Shown here piece by piece: positions 11,571 to 21,544 of a stretch of DNA of 64,000 nt (position 1 is its first letter; each line of letters begins with the position of its first letter). The translations under genes and the position numbers were made by a program. The stretch covers positions 3,274,336 through 3,338,335 of the forward strand of contig OY821749.1 of NCBI GenBank assembly GCA_963682055.1, in the 5' to 3' direction. The DNA comes from Primula veris (taxonomy: Eukaryota; Streptophyta; Magnoliopsida; Ericales; Primulaceae). The notes beneath the pieces are model-generated. The model did not search any database and was not told the DNA's origin. It worked only from the letters and a program-made list of their open reading frames with translations.

Positions 11571-14220
11571 TTCACCAGACTTACTATAACTTAATAGTAA
11601 ATAACAATATTACTTGTTAACGCCTCACTGATATTTTAATCGCAAGTTCATAATTGTCATGATAAAAAATTAATTATTGTATTTTATAAATATCTTTAGT
11701 CTCATTTCAGCAGCATTATGTATATTCGGGTTAGTCATAAACCAAAACAGACAACAAAAACTTAGGGAGTTATTATGAAATACTACTTTTATGGCATAGT
11801 TAAGATTGGGGGTCATTTTTGTCTTTCCGATATTGAAAAAAAAATGATGAATAAATTAGTTTTTCTACTAAAATTTTCAGATTAATATTATTTCGAGTTA
11901 TATGAAAATTTGCCCCCTTAATTAAGAAATCTGCATTCGTCCATGCCATTAATACTACTACCGGAAAGAAATGAGAATTACTATTAGGAAGAAACTTCAG
12001 CATATATAAATTAAATCCCTTTTGCAGATTAACGGGCATACTTACCGCCGATGTTTCTTCATGGTTAAAGACTCGGTATTCCAAAAGACGTAAGACAGAA
12101 TTTAGGTGAACTTGATCGTTCAACGCCTAATTCTGTTTAATTCCGCTTAATTAACATCTAATCTCGCATAATTCTGTCTAATATGTTACGTTTTTAAACT
12201 CTGCCTCTTATATAGGCTCTGTCTAATTTATGTTTAGACACACATTTTACAACACTAATCTAAGTTCAAAGTGTTCATTATTCCGATACACGAAGTATTT
12301 TAATAATTATATCATGTGTGTTAGATTTGTTTGGAATAAATAAAAGCAGTACTGATATAACTTTTTATAAAAATTTAAAATTAATATTTGTGTAAAACAT
12401 CCAAGGTACGTAGTAATGCTAGATAGGGTACTTAAGAGGGACCAAGTCTGAGCTTCACAATTTTAACCCGGAGAAAAGCTGGTGAGTGTTATTAAATTAA
12501 ATTATGTATACATATCCTCTGACAAGGATCTTTGATTGTCGTTAAAATCTATTTGCCTCTTTTATTTCTCACTGGTTTGACATCTGCGCCTTTTCCAATT
12601 GCTATCACACCGCCATTTAACACCATGCCTTTCTCTGTCTGGTTTGTCAATATCTTTTTGTCCCACGAAGATCAATACTGCTGTACTACTATAACTTTAA
12701 TCATAATAGTCTCTACGTCCCCCACAATACTACAATTTAAATCCCAAGTTTTGAAATATATATATATATAATATAACCTAAATACAATAATCACTTAGGT
12801 TAAAATGTTTTAAGATTCGGATTTTTAATTATTAAATATCATTTATACGTAAACTTTTCATCATTTTGTCGATTTTGTTATCTACACCTCTTAATAATGA
12901 GATGACGTTGCACAAAAATATAGTAAGTTTTAATTTGTCAACTTTAATTTCTCTTTTTATCAAATTAATTCTTCCACAAAGTACTAAGTAATAGGAGTAA
13001 CTTTTTAATTTGTGTGACATGGTGTCTACTGTTTATGATCACCTAGAATTTCTCTCTTAGTAGACACAAAATATTTTGTATCTATAAAAAGTTAGATAAT
13101 GAAAAATACTTAATTTTTTTTTAATTTCACATCAAACCGAAAATTTCATTTGATAAAATAATTTTGATACGGAAAGCTTAAACATTCTTTATACCACGTT
13201 ATACATTCTTTAATTATAATGTCACATAAAAAATTAATAAGTGTGCTAGAAAAGAAAAAAAAAAAAGGGCGTAACGTTTGACATAAGTCGCGGCATTCAT
13301 TTTATTTACTGTGTACTTTAATTGTGTGTAATGTTCCAATGTAAGTATTTAATGGATTGATGTGACATACATTATAAACTATCTATAAGAATAGTGAATA
13401 AACTTAATATAAAAATAAAAATTCATACTCTCGACTTGATATCAGTTATAAATAGGAATAAACTCAGCATTGTAATAATTTATAATTTTTTCGGGTCCCA
13501 CCTTAATAAAAATTCCTCCATATAATAATAAATAACATTATATTGAAAAATAAATAAATATATATATCGTTACATTAAATTTAACATTTTGGAAAAATAT
13601 TTATCTATTGTTTTTGACGACATTGACTTGATTTTGTTGGTATTCTTCAAATTTCGCGTACGTAATAACTCATCTGCATGAACTTCTTCTTATTGAAACC
13701 AAAATAATTCTAACTTGTCAAACATGCTTAAAGCTTTTTTACACGAAACTTTTGGTATTTCTATACTATCATACTCCGGATTATCTCATTCCGCTTCTTG
13801 CCTAATTGCTGTAATGATTTCTTACTCGGTTAAAGCGTGCGTGACTTGTTTCTCACTTGAATGATTAAGAAAGACATCCATATTCATTTGGTTAGTGTAG
13901 TTAAGTTTTTTAAGCTGATTACTCAAATCTGTAACTATTTTTTGATTCTCTTCATCAATACAAGAAACTTGATGGCTTAGACCTTTCAAAATACATGTAT
14001 TTGTTCTCCAAAATACATGTATCTTTTTTATGTACATATATAAGTCTTTTGATATTTTTTTTATGTAAAACTCAAATTAAACATAAACTTCCTATAATCA
14101 TACTTTTAATATGATTTTAAGGGTATGACTGTAGAGAGTTTACTGTAGTAATAAAATGTTAAAACTAAGCACATGAACAATTATTTATTGATAAACATAT
14201 GAACAATTGATTGTACATTT
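11571..14220. other. AT-rich spacer, no gene recognised
   Basis: Open frames at 11800-12123 (-), 12532-12771 (+) and 12832-13020 (-) show no domain and no coding signature. A short (TA)n run lies near 12760. No element ends were recognised. Confidence 0.4.
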
Positions 14221-14223
14221 AGA

Positions 14224-14434
14224 CGGAATTTTTCGAGTGTAAAAAATACGTTTTCATACCAAAACCATAAATCGTAATTACAAAACGTATTTCTGATTTA
14301 CAGTTTACCTTTTAATTTTTATTTTCACTAAAAAAAAAAAAGGTAAACCGTAATTCTGAATTACGGTTTGTACTTTAGAATTAATTACGGTTTTGACGTG
14401 AAAACAAATTTTTCTTAGTCGAAAAATCCAGCCT
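14224..14434. repeat. Palindromic element with TTACGGTTT words
   Basis: Left arm (from GGAATTTTTCGAGT at 14224) and right arm (to ACTCGAAAAATCC-like sequence at 14434) are imperfect inverted repeats about 90 bp long, each carrying ACGTTTTCA and CCGTAAT words. The centre contains the palindrome ACCGTAATTCTGAATTACGG. Similar words occur in the element at 37048-38150. No convincing target duplication was seen. Confidence 0.5.
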
Positions 14435-14913
14435 ATCATACGTTGTGAGTCTTAAGCTTGGATAAAAGAGAAGGGGGTGTATAGTGATCGGTGGGCTGCA
14501 TGAAACTTTACCAAATTTTATGATCGGTAGAGCATATCTTTTAAGCGACGCGTTACGTCGGACCATTGGTTCATTTGAGTGCTTTTTCTCTCAGTACGCT
14601 TCACAGATTGGAGTAGGTAAGAGGCCTAAGGATAAAGGGTGACGAGAGTCTTCTTTCATAAAGTTTTGATGTGGTTATAATACAAGGTTGCGAGGGCATT
14701 TCTTGATAGAGATGTGTCACATTAGTGTCCCGATGTATTGAAAAATAGGAAAAAGTTCTTGTATTTTCACAAATGGAGATGAGTAAACAAGTTAGTACAT
14801 GATAATAAGGTTCATTTAACTTATTTGAGTAAAGAATCGTTGACTAGAAGAGTAGATCACTAGTTAACGATAAGTGAATTAATGCATTAAAGAAATTTTG
14901 ATATTTTATATCT
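14435..14913. other. Spacer left of Copia-2, no gene recognised
   Basis: No coding or mobile signature is seen before the target duplication at 14914-14918. Confidence 0.4.
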
Positions 14914-14918
14914 TCATA

Positions 14919-15230
14919 TATTAAGTATATCTATTATACATAAGAGTAATTAGGTTTGTTTCTGGATATTCAGTATTGATTCAGTAATATTTTGTATTCA
15001 TTGATAGCTTTAAGAACTTTTGTAAATGACTGTTGATGAAGTTTTTATAAGTCACAAGACCTATTTGAAAACTCTGTAAACTGTATATATACCCAGCTAT
15101 TGCGAGAATACTGGGTTAATTTCATTCTTAATAAAAGTTTTATTTTCTTTTATATTCTCTCTCTATATCGATCGTGGTCAAATACCGATCACATATAAAA
15201 TTACCAGAACGTGATTTATACGTTTCTACA
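14919..15230 (+). repeat. Copia-2 5' LTR, 312 bp
   Basis: It starts TATTAAGTATATC and ends GTTTCTACA directly before the primer-binding site. A TATA-like GTATATATAC lies at 15083-15092 and an AATAAA poly(A) signal near 15130, giving a recognisable U3-R-U5 layout. Confidence 0.92.
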
Positions 15231-15245
15231 TGGTATTAGAGCGCT
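15231..15245 (+). other. Copia-2 primer-binding site
   Basis: TGGTATTAGAGCGC follows the LTR without a gap. It differs by one base from TGGTATCAGAGC, the complement of the plant initiator-Met tRNA 3' end used by copia elements. Confidence 0.85.
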
Positions 15246-16103
15246 AATAAGGTGTATTTCCGTTGCGATCTTCCACAAAATTGGGGTTTTTTGCGAAGAT
15301 TATTGGGTTTATTTCTGTTGGCCCGGTGCAGCTAAACCTTAGAGGGGGGGTGAATAAGGTTTATGGCGATTTTCGCCTAATTAAAAATTCTAAACTACTA
15401 ACACCCAACTTATGCAAATTCTAAACTTAAGCGTTTAATATACTATAATGAAATGCTAGAAATCCTAAACGCATGCAAGAATATAAGCAATAATAAAGTT
15501 GCGGAAAGTAAAAGTTTAGGGAAAGAAGAAGACACCAAGATTTATAGAGGTTCGGCAAACGGCCTACGTCCTCTCCTCGGTACTACCGAGTAATTCACTA
15601 TAATTCTTCTTTCGGATTTTACAATACTAATGAGCTAATCAACCGATTAAGCTCCCCCACACTTTATGAGTGTCCCGAATGAAAAGACCTAGAGCTTTTA
15701 AGCTTCACTTGCTTACAAAGCCTCTACCCGATCACTCGCTCACAAAAATGAGTTTATAAAATACTCGTTACAATTTTATCGAAAATTAAAACAACACCCA
15801 CAATCGATTGCTTCTAAAATAAGCTAATATGTGGTTTCGATGATGTTTGATCTTTGTTGGAGCTTTGTATCTCTTTATCTTCAATTTCTCTCTTTTCGAA
15901 GTATTTCACCAAAATGGTGATTTTGGGTTTTTGTATATGAGAGAGGTTGAAGGATTGATTGTTGTTGTGATTGGTGATTTATGAGAGATATTGGGGTGGT
16001 TTATATAACAGCAAAGTCTGTTTTTGCTGGATATGACCGTTGGAAGTGGTTCCACTGGTTTTAAGCAACTTTCCAGAATAAGCTGAAAAGCTGTTTTCGA
16101 AAT

Positions 16104-16258
16104 CTGTAGAAAACGATCGGTCGTTTTCTACAGTCGATCGGTCGTTTTCCAGAAAACGATCGGTCGTTCTCTGAAAACGATCGGTCGTGTTTATACTGGA
16201 CTCACTGGAAGAAATTGGACCAAAAACGATCGGTCGTTTTTGTCCAGTCGATCGGTCG
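16104..16258. repeat. Hairpin array with TCGG loops in the LTR (identical layout at 19662-19816)
   Basis: The word CGATCGGTCG occurs six times, at 16114, 16135, 16157, 16178, 16227 and 16249. Each is the centre of an inverted repeat with a 4-nt TCGG loop. The best, 16104-16133, has a perfect 13-bp stem (CTGTAGAAAACGA). Others read CAGTCGA-TCGG-TCGACTG and AAAAACGA-TCGG-TCGTTTTT. The right LTR has the same array with one CpG transition. In the element's own orientation the array lies upstream of the TATA box, i.e. in U3. Confidence 0.93.
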
Positions 16259-16299
16259 ACTGTTCTTCTGGCAGTTTCTCGGTCTTCTAGCTATTCTTC

Positions 16300-16432
16300 G
16301 AAAGCTCATAACTCCTTCGTTTTAGCTCCGATTTTGGTTCCGTCTGAACCTGTGGCTTCGTTTTCGAATGCTCTTTCTTTTTAAAGACCTGAAATATACA
16401 TTTACTCTTTTTGGAAAAGATCAAGCATTATT
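16300..16432. repeat. LTR segment shared with the 60-61 kb palindrome
   Basis: This ~130-bp part of the LTR (also at 19858-19990, and diverged at about 52425-52560) aligns with both arms of the Mutator-like palindrome (60448-60581 and its inverse near 61254-61384). Shared blocks include CTGAAATATACATTT, GAAAAGATCAA and GTGGCTTC/GTTGGCTTC. Confidence 0.75.
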
Positions 16433-16505
16433 TCATCGAAATATAAAATCATTAATTCATAATCATACTTATAATCAAAATCAATTATTGAACCCATGTT
16501 CAACA

Positions 16506-16520
16506 ATCTCCCCCATTTTG
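16506..16520 (-). other. TR-GAG polypurine tract
   Basis: On the minus strand CAAAATGGGGGAGAT lies directly before the 3' LTR, the expected plus-strand primer site. A second purine-rich run, CCAAAGGGGGAGAAA, lies near 16600-16615, as is common in SIRE-type copia elements. Confidence 0.85.
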
Positions 16521-16792
16521 ATTATGACAAAATAATAATGATTTTACAAGAAAAATATCTCCTCCATTTTAACAAAACGCATTTCCTCGAAATATATCAT
16601 TTTTCTCCCCCTTTGGCATTATCAAAATGCAATCAATAATAAAAAATATGGGGTTATGCGAAGGGTTTTCAAAGAAAAAACCAAAACATGAAAAATGTTA
16701 TTATTATGCAAATAGCCCCACCTAATAACATATATGTAAATATCAAGGATTAGAGTATACCGAATATGTGATGTCGAGGCCGAGTCCGCTCG

Positions 16793-18811
16793 CTAATGGC
16801 ATTTGCATTGAACGTTGCCGATTCCAAATAGGTGGTACCATTTGTTGGTATGCCTCCCACCTTTGTCGATCAACGGCACTTCATTCTTGATAGTGGAGTC
16901 GATCTTCTTGACTTCCACGGTTTTTGCCGGTGTTGCCAACCACTTGTTGATTTTCTCCTTTTGAATGGAGATACCTACAACACAAGATTTGCCATTTGGT
17001 ACCCAATTTCTTTTGGGTCCGACATTGTTAGTGGCTCGGGTCTTTACTACCCATTTCAAATCGCTTCTACTAACATGAAAGCGATTTGGGCATTTAGAAG
17101 AATTATGCTCACTTCTACTACAATGTATACAATGCATAGACTTTTTCGTAAAACAAGAACTATGCGACTTTTTGTAGGAAGTTTTAGAAGTATGATGAGC
17201 GGTTTTGGTTTGAAAACCTAAACCTCTTCTATTATTACAAGAGTTCGGCAAAACTCTTGAAGTATTCCCTTGTGTAAAAACAACCTTTTGTATAGGCGGA
17301 ATAGGAGTTGTAGACAAGCTAGAAGATTTAACAAAGCGGGTTGTGCTTGAGTCAATAGAGTTGGAATCGAAACCCAAACCGCTTTTGTCATTAACATCTT
17401 TTTGACAACTCAAAATTTCGTCCAACACGGTTTTCCCTTTGGAAAACCTTGAGATTGTTAACTCGAGTTTCTTTACCGCAATGACAAGCTCATCGTTTTT
17501 ATTTTTCAAAGAGTCATTTTCGGTTTTTAAAAACTCGTTTTTATCTTTTAAGTCTTCCTTTTCGTCATCTACATCATGAAGAGAAAATGACGAAGTCGGA
17601 ATAGACTCGTTTTCAATTTTATCTCTTTTTAAGGATCTTATTTCTTCATTGAGAGAAGAATTTATCCTTTTAAGAGAGTCGACCTTTTCGACAAGCTTAG
17701 GAAATTTTTTAGAATAAACATCGCACATATGAAGTAATTCATCATAAGAAAGATCATTTACCTCATCGGCTTCGCTTTCACTTTCGCTTGAAGAAGAGAG
17801 GTTTTGTTCATGGCTTTCTTCCATGGCCATATAGCACCCAAGGTGAGCGACTTCATCTTGGTCGGAGCTATCGCTAGAGCTTGAAGCGGATATCTTCTTC
17901 TTGCTTTTGCTCTTGCGATTCATGACGCAATCTCTCGCCATGTGTCCTTCCTTGCCACATGTATAGCAAACAAAATCGTTAGAATAAATTGAATTATTTG
18001 ACGATTTACCTTTGTGTTTGCGTTGGTCTTTTAGCTTTAGGACTTCCTTGACGATTCGAATGATTTGCATTGAATTTTTGTCGTCATCGGATAGCTCATT
18101 GCTCTCGTCACAAGTTGTTCCTTTGAAAGCTATCTCCCTCCTTTTTGAGATTGGCTTGTGACTATTGAGGGTGATCTCGTGTGTAATGAGTGAACCCGTC
18201 AAAGCATCAAGAGAGTAGGTATTCATGTCGTGCGCCTCTTGAATTGCGGTGACCTTTGGTTCCCATTCCTTCGGTAAGCTCCGAATCACCTTAGAAACCA
18301 TTTCCTTACAAGACAAACACTTACCAAGAGATGTTAATCCATTAGTAATAGTTGTAAATCTAGCAAGCATATCGGAAATAGTTTCACCCTCGCTCATTTT
18401 AAAAAGTTCGTAGTCATGAACTAAAAGTTGGAGTTTGCAATCCTTAACTTGGTTAGTTCCCTCGTGCATAACTACTAACTTATCCCACATAGCCTTTGCG
18501 GTTTTACAAGCGGAAATTTTGTTGTACTCGTTAGGAGAAACGGCACAAACAATAGCGTACATCGCTTTGGCGTTCGTAGAGTAGGCTTCTAGTTGAGCGT
18601 TATCTAGGTCCTCTACGGGGATTGGGTTCTCGCTATTTTCAGATGTAGGAGCGGAATATCCTACTTTAATGGTCATCCAAAGCCTAACATTATAGCTTTG
18701 TAGAAACATGCTCATCCTATCCTTCCAATAAGAAAAATTTATTCCATCAAAATATGGAGGTGTATTGGGTGATGAAGCTATGCCGGATGCGAAATTAAGT
18801 ATATTAGCCAT
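16793..18811 (-). CDS. Gag polyprotein of the TR-GAG element, 672 aa
   Basis: The single uninterrupted frame starts at ATG 18811, about 50 bp after the primer-binding site. Residues ~20-215 are a UBN2/retrotran_gag capsid-like region (FDGINFSYWKDRM, AKAMWDKL, RSLPKEWEPKV). A CCHC zinc knuckle CYTCGKEGHMARDC lies at ~282-295, then serine-rich and charged regions with coiled-coil character (~365-455). A second CX2CX4HX4C knuckle, CIHCSRSEHNSSKC, is at ~562-575. Near residues 598-607 is GPKRNWVPN, the kind of sequence that in SIRE-like elements precedes protease, but protease and all of pol are absent and the frame ends about 65 residues later. The intact frame in a young element suggests that gag is, or was recently, functional and packages RNA using another element's pol. 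Confidence 0.95.
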   Translation of the reverse strand: MANILNFASGIASSPNTPPYFDGINFSYWKDRMSMFLQSYNVRLWMTIKVGYSAPTSENSENPIPVEDLDNAQLEAYSTNAKAMYAIVCAVSPNEYNKISACKTAKAMWDKLVVMHEGTNQVKDCKLQLLVHDYELFKMSEGETISDMLARFTTITNGLTSLGKCLSCKEMVSKVIRSLPKEWEPKVTAIQEAHDMNTYSLDALTGSLITHEITLNSHKPISKRREIAFKGTTCDESNELSDDDKNSMQIIRIVKEVLKLKDQRKHKGKSSNNSIYSNDFVCYTCGKEGHMARDCVMNRKSKSKKKISASSSSDSSDQDEVAHLGCYMAMEESHEQNLSSSSESESEADEVNDLSYDELLHMCDVYSKKFPKLVEKVDSLKRINSSLNEEIRSLKRDKIENESIPTSSFSLHDVDDEKEDLKDKNEFLKTENDSLKNKNDELVIAVKKLELTISRFSKGKTVLDEILSCQKDVNDKSGLGFDSNSIDSSTTRFVKSSSLSTTPIPPIQKVVFTQGNTSRVLPNSCNNRRGLGFQTKTAHHTSKTSYKKSHSSCFTKKSMHCIHCSRSEHNSSKCPNRFHVSRSDLKWVVKTRATNNVGPKRNWVPNGKSCVVGISIQKEKINKWLATPAKTVEVKKIDSTIKNEVPLIDKGGRHTNKWYHLFGIGNVQCKCH

Positions 18812-18859
18812 CGGGATCTTAACTCTAGAATCGTTAGATTCCTATATGCAAGAGCCTCG

Positions 18860-18871
18860 GCTCTGATACCA
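18860..18871 (-). other. TR-GAG primer-binding site
   Basis: On the minus strand TGGTATCAGAGC, two bases inside the 5' LTR, is the exact complement of the initiator-Met tRNA 3' end used by copia elements. This fixes the element's orientation as minus. Confidence 0.95.
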
Positions 18872-18873
18872 AT

Positions 18874-20063
18874 TGTTGGCCCGGTGCAGCTAAACCTTAG
18901 AGGGGGGGTGAATAAGGTTTATGGCGATTTTCGCCTAATTAAAAATTCTAAACTACTAACACCCAACTTATGCAAATTCTAAACTTAAGCGTTTAATATA
19001 CTATAATGAAATGCTAGAAATCCTAAACGCATGCAAGAATATAAGCAATAATAAAGTTGCGGAAAGTAAAAGTTTAGGGAAAGAAGAAGACACCAAGATT
19101 TATAGAGGTTCGGCAAACGGCCTACGTCCTCTCCTCGGTACTACCGAGTAATTCACTATAATTCTTCTTTCGGATTTTACAATACTAATGAGCTAATCAA
19201 CCGATTAAGCTCCCCCACACTTTATGAGTGTCCCGAATGAAAAGACCTAGAGCTTTTAAGCTTCACTTGCTTACAAAGCCTCTACCCGATCACTCGCTCA
19301 CAAAAATGAGTTTATAAAATACTCGTTACAATTTTATCGAAAATTGAAACAACACCCACAATCGATTGCTTCTAAAATAAGCTAATATGTGGTTTCGATG
19401 ATGTTTGATCTTTGTTGGAGCTTTGTATCTCTTTATCTTCAATTTCTCTCTTTTCGAAGTATTTCACTAAAATGGTGATTTTGGGTTTTTGTATATGAGA
19501 GAGGTTGAAGGATTGATTGTTGTTGTGATTGGTGATTTATGAGAGATATTGGGGTGGTTTATATAACAGCAAAGTCTGTTTTTGCTGGATATGACCGTTG
19601 GAAGTGGTTCCACTGGTTTTAAGCAACTTTCCAGAATAAGCTGAAAAGCTGTTTTCGAAATCTGTAGAAAACGATCGGTCGTTTTCTACAGTCGATCGGT
19701 CGTTTTCCAGAAAACGATCGGTCGTTCTCTGAAAATGATCGGTCGTGTTTATACTGGACTCACTGGAAGAAATTGGACCAAAAACGATCGGTCGTTTTTG
19801 TCCAGTCGATCGGTCGACTGTTCTTCTGGCAGTTTCTCGGTCTTCTAGCTATTCTTCGAAAGCTCATAACTCCTTCGTTTTAGCTTCGATTTTGGTTCCG
19901 TCTGAACCTGTGGCTTCGTTTTCGAATGCTCTTTCTTTTTAAAGACCTGAAATATACATTTACTCTTTTTGGAAAAGATCAAGCATTATTTCATCGAAAT
20001 ATAAAATCATTAATTCATAATCATACTTATAATCAAAATCAATTATTGAACCCATGTTCAACA
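18874..20063 (-). repeat. TR-GAG 5' LTR (right copy), 1190 bp
   Basis: It has the same length and ends as the left copy, with four transitions between them, including one in the hairpin array. On the minus strand it carries the promoter, with a TATATAAA box, and drives gag. Confidence 0.96.
19558..19565 (-). promoter_or_regulatory. Putative TATA box of the TR-GAG 5' LTR
   Basis: Minus-strand TATATAAA, GC-poor and followed by CCACCCCAATATCTC. The hairpin array (19662-19816) lies about 100-260 bp upstream in the direction of transcription. The start site is inferred, not seen. Confidence 0.6.
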
Positions 20064-20336
20064 ATTTCTTTTCCTATAAATTGGGGTTTTTTTGACTTCT
20101 TTACTGGATCTAATCTTTTTGACTGGTAATATCTGTATCACTTTCTCTTATTGTTATCAATTCTCTCGTGAGTTCTGGAAATTAGGGTTTACTCGTCTTA
20201 TTTTGGGGTTTTTGTATAAACAGTGGTTAATTGGGTCAATCGAATAGTTTTCTTGGAAAGATTAATAGTGATTGTGTTTCTTTTGATTAGATTTGGGGTT
20301 TTCTTGTTTTCTTTAGGGTTTCTTTAAAATCAAGAT

Positions 20337-21511
20337 ATGTCAGAAATTTATGAGAATAGAGATTCTCAACCTAGTGTTAATATTACTATAACTACGATGA
20401 TTACATATTATATACGATCAAATGAAAATACAAGTACCAGTTTAGTTACCCCTTTACTGACGGGTTCTAATTTCTATTCTTGGAGGAGAGATATGGAAAT
20501 CTCTATAGGAGCAAAATCAAAGTTAGGGTTTATAACAAGGACTTTACCTTGCCCCTTAGAAACTGATCCAATGAATGGTGCTTGGTTGCAGTGCAAGCTA
20601 ATAGTTATGTCTTGTATCATTAATTATGTTAATAGTGATATAGCTCAGTCTATTTTGTATGTGGACAATGCTTCTAAAATGTGGAGAGAGTTATCAGAAA
20701 TGTTTGCTCAGGGTAATGAGGCTAGAATTTATGAGTTACAGCAGGATATTCATAGTACAATTCAAGATTCTCTTATTATATCAGGGTATTTTACTAAAAT
20801 AGAAATCTTGTGGAATCAATTTAGTATGTTGAGCCCTATTCCAAGGTGTACTTGTGCAGTGATAAGTGGATGTTCTTGCAATTTTATGAGTGCTATAATA
20901 GCAAGGGAGCAGAGAGTTTTTAAAATGATTTTTTAATGGGGCTTAATGAGAGGTTTGTCCATGTGAGGAGCCAGATACTTTTGATGAGGCCTTTGCCTTC
21001 TTTAAATGACATATATCAATTGGTGACTCAAGAAGATAAGTAGTAAGGTATAGGGGTACATAATATGGTTTCTGATGGTAGTTTGGTTTTAGATTCTCAG
21101 CACATTAGGCCTCAAGTTGGTCAAGGGAATAATCAAGGTTCTAAGCCACAATTTGGTCAAGATTTTAGGTCTGTTGGTGGAAGTGGTAGTTGTTTTAGGT
21201 CTGGTAGTGGTAATAGTTATAGGCCTTTCAATAATATGGGAAGGGGTATAGTGATGAAGTGTTCTCATTGTGGGTCAAATAGACATACTAAGGACAGGTG
21301 TTACATGCTACATGGGTATCCACCTGGATGGATTCCAAGGCCAAAAGAATCTAGTAGTGGTTCTTCTGGGAACAATATGGCACATTTGGTAACATATCAG
21401 GAGGGAGATGTGTATGGCAATACTATGAGGCAACAACAGAGTATGCCAACAGATAGTGTGCAGCAAAGGAAGAGCTGTGAGGAAGGAATGTATCAGAAAG
21501 ATGGTGAATAA
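20337..21511 (+). pseudogene. Copia-2 gag (broken)
   Basis: It starts with ATG at 20337. A UBN2-type gag region follows (LTGSNFYSWRRDMEISI, MWRELSEMFAQGNEARIYEL). A shift in a T run near 20928 breaks the frame. The expected continuation GLNERFVHVRSQILLMRPLP is in another frame, ending in tandem stops near 21041. Gag resumes from 21065 with a glycine-rich stretch and a CCHC knuckle CSHCGSNRHTKDRCY. The distance from the 5' LTR is inflated by the nested element. Confidence 0.9.
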
Positions 21512-21544
21512 CATGCTAGTTTTAATGCAACTCCTCTTTCTAAT

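Larger units (their letters stand above)
15316..16505 (-). repeat. TR-GAG 3' LTR (left copy), 1190 bp
   Basis: On the plus strand it runs TGTTGGCCCGG...GTTCAACA, with TG/CA ends. Because the element is on the minus strand, this is the downstream LTR. It contains the hairpin array 16104-16258. Confidence 0.96.
15316..20063 (-). mobile_element. Young gag-only LTR retrotransposon (TR-GAG type, SIRE-like copia)
   Basis: Two 1190-bp LTRs (15316-16505, 18874-20063) flank a minus-strand interior holding a primer-binding site, a single long gag frame and a polypurine tract. There is no protease, integrase, RT or RNase H. Target duplication ATTTC is present at 15311-15315 and 20064-20068. I count four differences between the LTRs, all transitions (0.34%). 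With the often-used plant rate of 1.3e-8 per site per year this suggests an age near 0.1-0.2 million years. It sits in the 5' leader of Copia-2, opposite strand. It must borrow pol from a relative to move. Confidence 0.95.

Noticed and set aside
16187..16384. 65-aa open frame repeated at 19745-19942
   Set aside because: Both are the two LTRs of the TR-GAG element read on the non-coding strand across the hairpin array; the duplication is due to the LTR, not a gene family.
16832..17221. 129-aa plus-strand frame
   Set aside because: It is antisense to gag and shows no domain of its own.
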